Shown piece after piece: positions 23,924 to 34,144 of a stretch of DNA of 64,000 bases. The notes under the pieces were generated by a model. It was not told the origin of the DNA, searched no databases, and worked only from the letters and a program-made list of their open reading frames with translations. The stretch is from Leucosporidium creatinivorum (taxonomy: Eukaryota > Basidiomycota > Microbotryomycetes > Leucosporidiales > Leucosporidiaceae), in contig BCKL01000001.1 of the NCBI GenBank assembly GCA_001600635.1, forward strand, positions 151,550-215,549, read 5' to 3'. Each line of letters opens with the position of its first letter. Positions within the stretch are counted from its first letter, which is position 1. The position numbers and the translations under genes were made by a program.

Positions 23924-26367
23924 ATGTCCTCCACCGCCGACCGCCGCCGCTCCTCCGTCCGTCGCCCTTCCATCGCCGCCGACAAGTTGGGCGCAATGGT
24001 ACGTAGCCAACAGCTCAGCGCGTTCGAAAGCTGACCTTGCAGTACATTGCAGACCTTCTCCTCGATCCCCAAGGCCGGAGGAGAGTTCCGCATCTGCTTC
24101 ATCGGTGGTGGAGTGAGTCCTCTTGAGCTACAGCGACGAGTTTGGGCCAGCCGCGCCGCGAGCGTGGGGTGTTCGAAGGAGTTTGAGAGCTGCCTGCTAA
24201 CTTTTCTTGCATTGTTCTGCAGAACATCAACTTCGTGAGCTTCTTACACCTATCATACTGCTGTACCCCGGTGCAGAGCCAGCGCCCGACCGAGGGTCCG
24301 CGGTGGATGAGGATACCGAACGTTCAGCGATTTAGCCGAGATGGGGGAAGATCAAACGAGGTGGAGGGTTGTAGGATGATAGCTGACTGTGTACGGCTTC
24401 GCTCCTTATCAACGATCAATAGGGATCCGACCAGGGTACGTCACTTCATCATCCAAGCCGAGCCGACTCCAGCTCCCTCGCCGAGCCCTGTCGCTGACCT
24501 TGCTCTCGTACATCAGGACCTTGGGACCACTCCTTCCGCCTGGAGCACAAGCTCGGCCCCCGCCTCAAGGTCGTCTCCATCATCGAGCCCAACCGCGCGA
24601 CCGCCGAGGCCGTCCTCACTCGCAAGCGCGCTTCTTTCGTCGTCTCGGCCTACCAGGATACCGAGATCTTCGCCAGCTTTGACGAGTATGTCGAGAAGAT
24701 GAGCCCCGAGAAGAGGCCTCATGCTTTCATCATTGGATCGCCTCCTGCTTTCCGTGGATCGACCGCGCCTGGAAAGGATGTTGAGCTTGCCATCCTCAAG
24801 GCTTTCCCTAATGATACTCCTGCTGTGAGCTACCATCCCTGTGAAGCAGGACCCTTCCCGCTTCGCCTCTTCGCTTCAGAACCGAAGCTGACCCCTCGGC
24901 TTCCTTCGCAGCTCTTCATCGAGAAGCCCATCTCTACCGACACCGTCGAGAACGCCCTTACCGTCGGCAGGACCCTCGTGGACTCCAAGACCGTCGTCTC
25001 GGTGCGTTCACCTCTCCCTTCGCGGCGGCTTGCAATTTCGGCGCCGAAAGCTAACTTTCGCTCTCGCCCTCGCTCGAACAGGTCGGCTACTTCCTCCGTT
25101 ACCTCCGTGTCGTTCAGAAGATGCGCTCCATCCTCGAGGACAACGATCTCCACGTTATGGCCACCGTCGCCCGCTACGTCTGCGCGTTCGTCTCTTTCCT
25201 CTCCTCACCCTCTTCTCTTCGTCCGTCTCGCTCGATGCTAACATCTCTTCCTGCATTTCAATAGCTACCCCTCTATCCGCAAGCAGGCTTGGTGGATGAA
25301 GTCGCGCGACTGCGGACCCATCGTCGAGCAGGGAACCCACTTCTGCGATCTGTCGAGGTACTTTGGTGGTGACGTCGAGATGGAGAGTGTTCAGGCTCAT
25401 GCTCTTGGTGAGTTTCGCTTCTTCTCCTCCATCCTCAGTCGACTTGTTTGTCGAGCTGAGTGAGGAGCCGGGCGGAAGGAGGTTCGGCGCTAATCTCGCT
25501 GTTTGTCTTCCGCAGAGTGGTACGAGGAGGCTGGAGAGCTCACCAAGTGCCCCGTCGACGAGGAGAACACCGTCGAGGAGGACGACCGTATCCCCCGTGT
25601 CACTGCCGCTACCTGGTTCGTTTCTCTCGCTCGCGGCTGCGCTCGGCTCGACGCTGACTTTTTGCTTCATTCTTCCTTCGCTCTCCTTCAACGACAACAG
25701 GAAGTACAAGACCGGTGCCGTCGGATCCTTCACCCACGCCGTCGTCCTCCAGGGCGACAAGTACTCGACCGAGCTCGAGATCTACGCCGATGGATACCAG
25801 CTCCGTCTCGTCGACCCTTACAACGCTCCTTCGCTCGAGGTCCGGTGCGTCTACTCTCTCCTTCCTACTTTGCCTCTCCTCCTGCACCTGTGCCGTCGTT
25901 GGTCTTGAGCCCCCGGCTGACCGCTCTTCACTTCCTCGCTCGAACAGCTCCCCCGTCGGCGACGAGATTGAGCACCACACCTTCGCCCAGGACGACCCCT
26001 ACTTCAACCAAATGTCGGCCTTCATCGATGCGTCCGACAACGACGGCAACGCTGGAACTACCGCCGTCGCCGATGATGATGAGTTTGAGATTCTCAGTGA
26101 CTTTGACGATGCCGCCAAGTCATACGCTCTGTGAGTTGCCGCTTCTCTCTTCTCACTATGAGGCGTTCGGCGATACGGCGAGAACGAGCGCTGACCTCGC
26201 CTTCTCCCTCTCCCACTTTGCTCCCCTCTCCCTTCACTCCCTTCGCCCCTTCCCTTTCGCCCATCTCCCTCTCCCACCTCACCAGCTCGTGGGCCATCCG
26301 TGTCGCCTCCGAGAAGTCGCTCAAGACTGTTCGCCGCGCGCCCAGGAAGGACAAGGCCACCAAGTAG
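23924..26367 (+). CDS. Gfo/Idh/MocA-family oxidoreductase
   Basis: Twelve exons: 23924..23998, 24053..24112, 24223..24234, 24423..24435, 24517..24824, 24912..25001, 25082..25185, 25265..25407, 25516..25615, 25701..25844, 25948..26130 and 26286..26367, 437 residues. After a basic N terminus (MSSTADRRRSSVRRPSIAAD) a dinucleotide-binding start follows: GEFRICFIGGGNINFGSDQG. Then come VVSIIEPNRATAEAVLTRKR, FIIGSPPAFRG, LFIEKPISTDTV (the EKP motif of the family), VGYFLRYLR and GPIVEQGTHFCDLSRYFGGD. Substrate unknown; probably cytosolic and NAD(P)-dependent. Exons 3 and 4 are only 12 and 13 nt. They code NINF and GSDQ, and the family sequence around the glycine motif requires them. Two donors are GTTCGT. 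Confidence 0.88.
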
Positions 26368-26656
26368 ATTTACTCTTAGAGCTGGCTGGATCAGTAGGAG
26401 ACCCCCTTCAAAGCATTTAGTATGACCCACTCCTCGAACGAATGAAACATCAAGATCTTGATTTGTGCATAAAACTCTCTCGGGGCAGGGGAGAGAAGCA
26501 GCGAAGGCAGGGAAGAGCGAAGGACAAGGCGAGCTCGGCGATGGTTTGTCGCTTCTCAAGCCGAGCTTTGCCACAGTAGGAGCTAACCGGTCACTAAGTC
26601 TACGATTCTATCGGTCGACCCTTCGTCTGCAAATCAACAAGATCGGCAAAAGTCAG

Positions 26657-27035
26657 CTACAGGTGAAGCAGAACTCGCGAGCGAAAGCGACGCGCCGAGT
26701 TGGGCTCGGGACGTGGGAGAACACCGCCGTTGGCCTTGCGCAGAGCGTCCTCGGCTTGCAGCTGCTCCAAGGACTCCCTCGTAATCTGGCGAGTAGCGTT
26801 CACCTGCTTTTGACGGTCCCAGATGGTCTTAGCGACTGATCTCGGCAGGCGGAGAAGTCAGCTGGACTCAGTGATTCGATGGGGAGCTGCAGAGCGCACA
26901 GTAGAAGTCAGACCCCCAGCCAAAGAGTCCGCCGCCGTAGATCAAGAGCGTCTGCTGTTGCTGAGCCGTGAGTTTGCGAGGGGAGGGGAAACCGCTTCTA
27001 AAGCCGATGGCGCGTCTGCTGCTCGTGCCGAACAT
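26657..27035 (-). CDS. Small mitochondrial-type protein
   Basis: Exon 1 is 26900..27035: MFGTSSRRAIGFRSGFPSPR, then KLTAQQQQTLLIYGGGLFGWGS. That is a basic presequence followed by a short hydrophobic glycine-rich stretch. A GTGCGC donor and an ATCAG acceptor join exon 2 (to 26835) in phase, giving DFYFAKTIWDRQKQVNATRQ and ITRESLEQLQAEDALRKANG. Read straight on it stops at 26657. A GCTGAC...TTTGCAG arrangement near 26652-26631 suggests a possible further intron, starting at the GTGTTC after KANG, and a short last exon (DEGSTDRIVDLVTG). The 3' end is therefore unsure. Family not recognised. A small inner-membrane or matrix protein is inferred. Confidence 0.5.
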
Positions 27036-27819
27036 TCTGACCCAGCGCCATGGCTGTTGATGATTCGATAGCTGAGAAGTGCGAGACGACAGAGGCGGAA
27101 AGAGCTGCGGCGCGATGAGAGCGACGAAAGTGCTCCTGGAGCTTTCGCCCACGATGAGCATCACTCCCTGCGCCCAAGTTTGAAACGGAAGAGGCAGCGA
27201 GCAGAGTAGACTGTGCATGATCCGAAACGGCGGGCTGCAAAGAGAAGAAGCGAGACGGCGGAAAGCACGGCTCGGCGGCGAGCTCGGCGATCGTCTTTGG
27301 CCTTCCGCGCGGTGCTGATGGTGCAACCGCACTTTCACTAGTCGCAAGTACCTCCGTGAAACTGGTAGCCGAGCAAAGTTGATCGATTGCGGGACACAAT
27401 GAGCCTCCAAGGGAGAGTGCGAACGCCGCCAAGCGCTTTCCCAGGTCCTCTCAGAGCTGAGCTTTGCGACGAGCTTCTGGAGCGGCTCACGTCACTGCAA
27501 AGCATCGAGAAGTGGTCCGTAAGTGCTGGTCGCGCCCCTTACGAGTCCAGTCAGTCGTCTCGCTTCCAACAACCCAACGCCGAGCAGCGAAACAGCCCGA
27601 CAACGGCTTCGCTCGCTTTCTACGATGCCCTGCAGAACCCGAAGCGAGAGCCAGTTACATAACTGGATTCCGGACAAGATCTGACCCAACCAACGCTTCC
27701 GCATCGCTACTACCTCAGCCGCCTTGCTTCGCCCAGGTCGAGCTATCGCCGACGTGCTGCCGTTCCTCCTCCACCGCCTCCTCAAGAGCCAGACTAAGCT
27801 ATGTGACGATAACTCAGGA
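27036..27819. other. Intergenic, no gene recognised
   Basis: It holds the promoter of the minus-strand gene at 27035 and the 3' flank of the next minus-strand gene. Several open frames occur but have scrambled composition and no start/intron logic. Confidence 0.35.
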
Positions 27820-28408
27820 CTAGCCAGAGGTCGTCGTACGTTGTTCACGCTGCGATAGAAGCGAGACAAGGGTCAGCAGTGACCTCGCTCGGCGCAGAAG
27901 GACAACAGCTTACCGGGAAGAAGGACAAGTCCGGAGCGATCAAGATGTCCCTGACGGGTATCTTCAGCGGTATAGAAGCCGAGCTGAGCGAGCTCAAATC
28001 GTGAAAGCCAGCAGCAATCTCGGCTCGCGCTCCGGCTTCGTCTTGGCCGAGAGCGCCAGCACCGAACCGGGAATACATGGCTGTTGGTGAGAAGGGATCA
28101 GCTAGACCCCATGAGACGATCAGCGGGTGCTCGAGCCCACCAGAGTAGAGAACCGGTCCCCCAACGACGCCAAGAGTGAAGAGAGCGACGCCGAGCCTGG
28201 GGTCGACAAGGGAGCGCTGCAGCCTTCCCATGGGTCGATGATGGGGTAAAGCCGCTTTTCCAAGTTGGTGGAGGTGCAACGGACCTCTAATTCGACCGCG
28301 GTGAGCGAGAGAGATCTGGCGAAAGCGCATCGCGGGGCTCGAGGTGAGCAAGGTGGGGGGAGGGGCGGCGTGTATGAGGGGAGGGAGGAGAGGTCGAGTG
28401 GGTAGCAT
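27820..28408 (-). CDS. Mitochondrial-type single-pass protein
   Basis: Two exons in coding order: 27914..28408 and 27820..27849, 174 residues. The start at 28408 gives MLPTRPLLPPLIHAAPPPTL, then an Arg/His-rich region (MRFRQISLAHRGRIRG), consistent with mitochondrial targeting. One hydrophobic segment (PRLGVALFTLGVVGGPVLYS) lies near residue 75. The intron 27850..27913 is canonical (GTAAGC donor, CTGCTGACC branch site, ATCGCAG acceptor) and leads to a short last exon (REQRTTTSG). Family not recognised. Confidence 0.5.
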
Positions 28409-29103
28409 GCTGCTTTGGGGCGGTTGGGTCGAGTAGCGGGGATATGAGGGGCGAGAGGCGGGAGGAAGAGCGCAAAAGATGAGACGAAGGTCAGGTGGGG
28501 CGCCGGTCGCTGACAGCTTCCTCTTCTGGCGTCTTCCCTGGGTAGGCTGTAGGATAGCGAAGAGCGGGGATTTATAGTAGCAGGTGCATTCGCGCGTAAC
28601 GCGCCATTCGAGGACCCTCACCCCCGACAGGTCGAGCTCGACTCGAACGCCGAACGCCGAGCGCCGAGCACTCCCTCCTGCAGCTGCTCGCCCTCGAAGC
28701 CACCCTCGCAGAGCTCGGTGGAGCTCGAGTGATACTCGGAAGACGCGACTGAGCTGATAGAGCCCTTGCGATGGAGCGAGACGTGCTGATGGAAGTCTCG
28801 GAGCCCTTCGAAAGGGGAAGGCGATCAGCCCCGCTCCTGATTCAGCGAAGAGAGGGGGTCCAGAGATACAACCTACGTGTGTATAGCGTGCTACCGATCC
28901 GAGCGCCCTCCTCCGCAGCCACCAGAATCTCCTACACGGCGAGCAAGCACCTCGACGCTCAAGGACCGAAGGGGCGGGGATGTGTAGCTTGTGCGTCGAC
29001 CGGCTAGTTCTGAAAGTATCTATGTCGCTGTCGGAGGTGAGAGACGAGTTGTAGCGAGGTAGACGTCGAAGGGAGAGAGCGTGAATCGAGCTGCTCGCAG
29101 TTA
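28409..29103. other. Intergenic
   Basis: Promoter of the minus-strand gene at 28408 and far upstream sequence of the F-box-like gene. An open frame at 28771-29007 has no supporting features. Nothing else recognised. Confidence 0.35.
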
Positions 29104-29704
29104 ACAGTTCTTGCTCCGACTACATCCCGGCTCGTTACGCTTCTTCGACCGCGCTACGCCTCTTCGACCGCGCTACGCCTGCTAGAGTGCAGACAGACTC
29201 GCACGCGCGCTGTCGAGCTCATCAACTAGCCCTCGCTCAGCTACAGCCGTTGCTCGCCGCGCTCTCGTCGCCCCTCTCGTGTCGCTCACTTGGAAGCTGC
29301 TGGCTACCGACGTCGGAGCTCAAGATTCGCAGAGCTATATCGTGTAAGTTCAATCACCATCTCGCCGCGCTACTGCCGTCCAGACTGCGCGGAGACAGCG
29401 ATACTCTCGCTCACTCGACGTGCTGAGGGGGTCGCGTCGGTAAGAGAGGCTCCAAGCCTCGCTGAGCTACTCGAGAGGATCCTAGACAACTGGAGATGAC
29501 TACGGCACTGACTTGTGCTCCCTCACTTGTAGGCCTCGCTCTTACCGCCATCGAAAGCTAGGTGGTTGCTGCTCAGCTCTCGCAATCCCCTTCCTCGCCT
29601 TCAGGTGAGTGCTCGAGTATCTCGACTGAGCTTCACAGACAATGAGCTAACTTTCCGTCGCGTACAGCTCGACGCTCCACCTCCCCATCCCTTCTACCGC
29701 CGAC
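29104..29704 (+). repeat. Duplicated leader of F-box-like gene (copy 1)
   Basis: A leader block shared with 33555-34144 and 35855-36430. It ends with two probable 5' UTR introns: 29344..29532 (GTAAGT donor, TTGTAG acceptor) and 29605..29667 (GTGAGT donor, GAGCTAAC branch site, GTACAG acceptor). The segment CGCAATCCCCTTCCTCGCCT before the second intron and CTCGACGCT after it recur almost exactly in copy 3. Confidence 0.75.
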
Positions 29705-30835
29705 ATGCCCTCCGCCGAAGCTTCCCCCGCCGAATCGCCCACCCTCGCGGAGCTCTTCTCTCGCCTACCACTCGAGATCCTCGGCCTCATTCTCGAGCAA
29801 ACGGCCCAGATGATCTACTTTCGCAAGGACGTCGCCCCATTCTGCCTCGTGTCCAAGACCTTCTTGCCCCGCATACAGCGAGAGCTCTACCACAAGGCGT
29901 CGGTCAACTACAAGAGATGGGATATCGACGAGGACGAGCAACCTATCGACCCTCAACCAGAGCTTGAAGTCGAGGACGCCATCCGCCATACGCTCAAGCG
30001 AGCGCCCCATCTCCGACCGCTCGTTCGCCACCTCAACATCTTCGTCGAGTTCTGGAGCTATACCGAGGAGGACGAGCTAGGTGTCCTGCTGTCGATGCAG
30101 AAGGTGCTGAGGCTCTGCCCGCACCTCACAGAGCTCAGCGTGGATCACCATGCGGCGTGGGAGGCGACCGACGACGTCGCGGCCACCGTCGCCGAGCTCG
30201 AGCGCCTGCCACCAATCGAGACGCTCGAGATCTCACACGTCGGACCAGGTGTCATCGCGCTTCTCAAACAACTACCCCATCTGCGCAACCTTCATCTCAG
30301 CATCCCCGTCTTTCGAAACGACGACCCTCTCGATATTCCCCCCTCGTTCCCCTGCTCCCTTACCAGCCTCTCATGCGTCGACAGCCCGCTCCGACTCTTC
30401 TGTCCCCTCACCTCCCACTCCTTTGCAACTCTTGCAAACCTCACCGTCGGATCGGACGTACTGGCCGAGGAAGCCGTTCAAAAGTTTTTGCCCAACTTCG
30501 TCGCTCTGCACAGGCTCCACGTCGTCTACCGCTCCGAGGACCACGACCACTCCCAATCCACAGCCCTCGCCATCTCATTGCTGCCCCAACTCCAGCACCT
30601 CAGCGTCTATGCCCCAGAGACTCGTGCCCTCCATCCGAGTCGTCCCCACCCTTTTGCTACGGCCCTCCTCCTTCGACTTCCCCCGTCTCTCCGAGACCTC
30701 GACTTGCACTCGACCCACACTCACCCCGACAGTATTATACAACTCTTCCACCACCGCGACATCACGCCTCCACCGAAGCTCAAGATCATTCGCCTCGGTC
30801 GAGACGTGCAGCGGGCGCTAGAAAGGGACAGATGA
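29705..30835 (+). CDS. F-box/leucine-rich-like protein (paralogue 1)
   Basis: A single coding exon, 376 residues. It starts MPSAEASPAESPTLAELFSR, then LPLEILGLILEQTAQM and FCLVSKTFLPRIQRELYHKA, a degenerate F-box as in its paralogues. The body is leucine-rich (LPHLRNLHLSIPVF, LPQLQHLSVYAPE, LPPSLRDLDLHSTHTHPDSI). It is likely an SCF substrate adaptor, by family inference. Its nearest relatives are 34145 and 36431, which share the start sequence, the YxRWDxDE region and the leader upstream. It looks intact. Confidence 0.75.
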   Translation: MPSAEASPAESPTLAELFSRLPLEILGLILEQTAQMIYFRKDVAPFCLVSKTFLPRIQRELYHKASVNYKRWDIDEDEQPIDPQPELEVEDAIRHTLKRAPHLRPLVRHLNIFVEFWSYTEEDELGVLLSMQKVLRLCPHLTELSVDHHAAWEATDDVAATVAELERLPPIETLEISHVGPGVIALLKQLPHLRNLHLSIPVFRNDDPLDIPPSFPCSLTSLSCVDSPLRLFCPLTSHSFATLANLTVGSDVLAEEAVQKFLPNFVALHRLHVVYRSEDHDHSQSTALAISLLPQLQHLSVYAPETRALHPSRPHPFATALLLRLPPSLRDLDLHSTHTHPDSIIQLFHHRDITPPPKLKIIRLGRDVQRALERDR

Positions 30836-31307
30836 GGGTGAGCGAGTGTGGTGGGAGACGGTTGTGCAATGCTGTGCGGTAGCTGGCGTAGAGGTCAAGG
30901 TTGAAAGATATTGAGGTAGTCAGCTTGCAGCGAAAAGGCGTACTCGGCGAGAGGTCTCCGGGCTCCGCGACCTCAACTCTGGATGAGAGGGTCGAATAAG
31001 CATCGAGCTCACTCGGTTCTTCTGCGTAAAGCGACACGCTGACAAAAAAGAAGGCCTGGCGGGATCTATATCCGCGGCGAGACTCGCTTGCAAAGCTCGG
31101 CGCTGCTCGTTTCCGACCCGATCCGGCAGCTATCGTTCACTTGCAGCCAGCTATGAAGTATCAAGCTCTTCCACCGCTTCTCAACGTGTTGACTACCACG
31201 TCCAAGTGGAGCGAGGAAGCTACTGGGCCTGCGGAGCTCTGCAGGGCGAGGTATAAGGGTCAGCTCGGCGACGAAACGAGGAGGAGCAAGAGCACCAGGA
31301 CGCACAC
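30836..31307. other. Convergent 3' flanks
   Basis: Space between the stop of the F-box-like gene and the 3' end of the minus-strand BTB gene. No supported coding frame. Confidence 0.35.
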
Positions 31308-32295
31308 TTAGGCATCGCCCGAGGACCCAGTCCCCCCATGATGTCCCATGATCGCATCCAAAGCCTGCTGGCTCCTGTCCTTCTTGCCCTCGCCCGCCGC
31401 CTGCACCCCTTCGGCGAGAGCCTGACCCGCCGCCTCCCTTCTTAGCGAGCTCCTTCTTGACCTGCTCCTGCAGCCTGGAGAGCTGGTAGTACTCGAAAGT
31501 CTCAATGCTGATGTGACCGCAACCCGTGCAGCCAGCCGTTCTCGTAGGAGTGCCTTCTGCTGGTCGTCAAGTGCAGGACCCCGCTTCGCCCCCTCTCTGC
31601 GCGATCCTCTGCTCGAGCTTGATCATGATTTTTTGGCCTCTCTAGAGCCCCGACTTCACCCTGATAAACCTACTGCTACATTTCTGTCCGACTCCGAGCA
31701 GCATCCTTGGCCTTCCACCGCCTCGAGACCATCGCCGACGCTGAGCGAAGGGAAGAATCGGGCGACAGGTTAGCCCTGAGGATCTGCGGTCGTCACTAGA
31801 AAGACAGGAGAAGCACACCTAAAGAAAGCACGCCTCGTGCAGGGTGTACATACCCAGCTCCACCGCCAACTGCTTCTGAACCTCGTACGGCCGAGCGCCG
31901 ACATCCCTCATCGTATAGATGATGCCCTTCGCCAGGCTTCTCAGCTTATACGCCAGCGCATCGTCGAGGAGGTTGCTGTAGGTAACATCGAGTGCCGTGG
32001 CGAAGTAGTAAGGGTTGAGGGGAAAGATTCGGTAGCCGGAGAGGTGGTCGCGGATGGCTTAAAGAGCTCGGGGCTGCGGTCGAGGATGAGAGGGTGGGAG
32101 GATGGTGATTGGCTGAAGATGTTCGGTCCGTCCTTGGCTAGCTGTCGGGCGGAGAGCTTGAAGGTGACTCCTCCGACCTCGACCGTCAGGCCTCTCGGCT
32201 CGGCTTCGGCGGCGTCTGCGAAGGGGAGAGAGCGTTCATTGAAGGTTATAGGCTGAAGGCTTTGCTCCTCCGACCTCATGCTTACAGCTTAACAT
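31308..32295 (-). pseudogene. KCTD-like BTB gene, frame broken
   Basis: The start at 32295 gives a 10-nt exon (32286..32295). Spliced to 32215, it reads MLSYAAEAEPRGLTVEVGGV and then TFKLSARQLAKDGPNIFSQ and PLILDRSPELFK. This is a potassium-channel-tetramerisation type BTB domain. At about 32060 the natural continuation (AIRDHLSGYRIFPLNPYYFA, then TALDVTYSNLLDDALAYKLR) is in another frame, as if one base were missing. A possible second exon begins near 31735. The far end carries CTGCGHISIETFEYYQLSRL, then QEQVKKELAK, and then shifts frame again near 31440 into REAAGQALAEGVQAAGEG, stopping at 31308. A TGA also precedes the CTGCG segment. Whether both ends belong to one gene is inferred. Either a decaying gene or base-call errors in this stretch. 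Confidence 0.55.
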
Positions 32296-32542
32296 CACAC
32301 CGGCTTCAGCGACATGGAAAGAGCGAGTTGCACCTGATCAACACCGGTGGCCGTCCGTCGTCTCGCAGTTGAGCTCGGTCCACTTTTCGGCGCTGGGGTA
32401 TCCAGTTTCTTGCTGCTCTCCTTCGTAGTGAAGAATGGGACGAAGGGTTTGATGACATGGCTGCTCACCATCATCGGACTGCCTCGCCCTCATCTGTACT
32501 CGACCCGCCCGATCCCCTCGGCCCTCACTCCCTCGGCTCACT
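32296..32542. other. Short spacer
   Basis: 247 bp between the BTB gene start and the NTAQ1 stop, both on the minus strand. It serves as the BTB gene promoter. Nothing else recognised. Confidence 0.4.
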
Positions 32543-33460
32543 CTAGCCAGTCCACTCCAGCAGCTCTCCAACATCCTTCAACACCACTCCAAATCCTTGC
32601 ATGCGCTCTTCTCCCTCTTTCTCAGTTCCGATCCTCACATCCAGCCACTTCTTGAACAGGTTCATCCGCTCTCCTCGGGCGAGTGCTGCCGGACCGAGCA
32701 GAGGAGGATAGGCCGGTGGAGGGTAGATGTAGGTGGGTACAACAGGATGCGAAGGCCCTACGACAGGTGCCGAATTCGAGGAGGAGGAGCTTGCCGACGG
32801 TGGTGAGAGCTGTCGGTCAGGAGTAGGTCAGCGCCGAGCACGAGATGGAGCGAAGAAAGGCTAGACGGACCATATGAGATCGGTCAGAGGCAAAGTTGTT
32901 GAACAGGTCTTGAGCGGGGACATTGCGAAAGCGACTGTACGCGTGAACAGGGAGCGAGGTTCAGCTCGGTCGTCGACGAAGCGCAGAGCACGAGGGCTCA
33001 CCTTGCCATCGAAGCAGGGAAGACGCCCAGATCGAACAAGTCGGGTCGGAAGGTAGTTTCGAGGTATTCTGCTTGCAAAAAGCGAGGAGATTAGCGTCGA
33101 GCTGGGTGAAAGAGGGAGGAGAGCAGCGCCGAACTCACCTTGCAGCTCTACCGGGCAGCCTAGCCCCGAGTCCTGGTCCCACACCCATCTCGTACCATCC
33201 TCCTCTACCGTAACAGCGATCACATGGTAATCCCACACCACGTAGTGACCCTGATCCGCTCGCTCGGGCGGGGAGGCCTTTTGGTGGAAGAGAAGGGCGG
33301 CTCGGTCGAAGTTGGTGATGAAGAGGGCGTAGGCTTTTCATCGGGTGGTATTGAGCGACTGCAGAAGGAGATGGACGTTCTCCTCGCAGTAGTAGGGCGT
33401 GTGCAGCGAGGGAGGCGAGGGGAGCGCTGGCGGAGAGCGAAGCGCTGGCGAGAGGTGCAT
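32543..33460 (-). CDS. NTAQ1: N-terminal glutamine amidohydrolase, in-frame TGA
   Basis: Four exons in coding order: 33139..33460, 33002..33068, 32871..32934 and 32543..32809, 239 codons. NTAQ1 converts N-terminal Gln to Glu in the Arg/N-degron pathway. Diagnostic pieces: YYCEENVHLLL with the catalytic Cys, YVVWDYHVIAVTVEE with the catalytic His, VWDQDSGLGCPVEL with the catalytic Asp, EYLETTFRPDL, and FNNFASDRSHM near the C terminus. The last exon is a Pro/Ser-rich extension ending MNLFKKWLDVRIGTEK and VGELLEWTG. An in-frame TGA (33340-33338) lies between LLLQSLNTTR and KAYALFITNF, before the His and Asp. No intron can remove it without breaking conserved sequence. It is a nonsense allele, a recent pseudogene or a sequence error. 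Intron 3 uses a GTCCGT donor. Confidence 0.85.
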
Positions 33461-33554
33461 GCGAGGTAGAGCAGCTTTAGCGCGGCAGACAGTAGACGAG
33501 ACTAAAGAGCGAGAACCGAGACTGGAAGGCAAGAGCTACAGATTTGGCGGAGGG
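33461..33554. promoter_or_regulatory. NTAQ1 upstream spacer
   Basis: Short stretch between the NTAQ1 start and the F-box leader copy 2. It must serve as a divergent promoter. No motif recognised. Confidence 0.35.
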
Positions 33555-34144
33555 CAAGGGCCGCTCGCTTCGACTTCGAGGGTTTCGCTCCCGCTACAAC
33601 TCGGCTCGTCTCGCTTCTTCGACCTCGCTACAGTTGCTGGACTACAGAAGGACTCGCTCGTGCCGAGGAGCCCATCGCCTAGGACTCAGCTACACCCGTT
33701 GCTGGTCGCGCACTCGGCGGCCTCGCTTCTCGCTCAGATTCGAAGCTGCTGGTCGCTTGTACTGGTGCTCAAGCACCGTCGAGTCACGTCGAGTAAGTCT
33801 CTCTGCTGTCCCTCCACTCCATTGCCCCCAGAACGGCGTAAGAACAGCAAGATTATCGCTCAGTCGACGCGCTGAAGCAGTCGCGTCGTTAGGAGAGGGT
33901 CCGAGAGCTGCTCGAGAGAGTCCCCGACGACCGGAGATGACTGCAGTACTGACGCCCGGCACTCTCGCTAGTGAAGTGCGTTGATCGCTTCTCACAGCTC
34001 GGCCGTCGCTACTCAGCTCTGGCGACACTCTTGCCCGTCTTCAGGTCAGTAGTCGCGCTCGAGACAAGTTCTCGCCAAAGCTGAGCTGACCCCGTCAAAA
34101 GTACAGACCGACCCTGCACCTTCCCCGCCTCTTGCTTCGCCGCA
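33555..34144 (+). repeat. Duplicated leader of F-box-like gene (copy 2)
   Basis: Matches copy 3 over long runs, for example TGTCTCGCTT/GTCTCGCTTCTTCGACCTCG with GGACTACAGAAGGACTCGC and the AGCCCATC...TAGGACTC order. A GTAAGT donor at 33793 and a GTCAGT donor at 34045 with GAGCTGAC and GTACAG ending at 34106 mark the two 5' UTR introns. The second is 62 bp against 63 bp in copies 1 and 3. Confidence 0.75.

Noticed and set aside
28771-29007. Plus-strand ATG frame of 78 codons
   Set aside because: No intron logic, motif or neighbours to support it; it lies upstream of a duplicated F-box leader.
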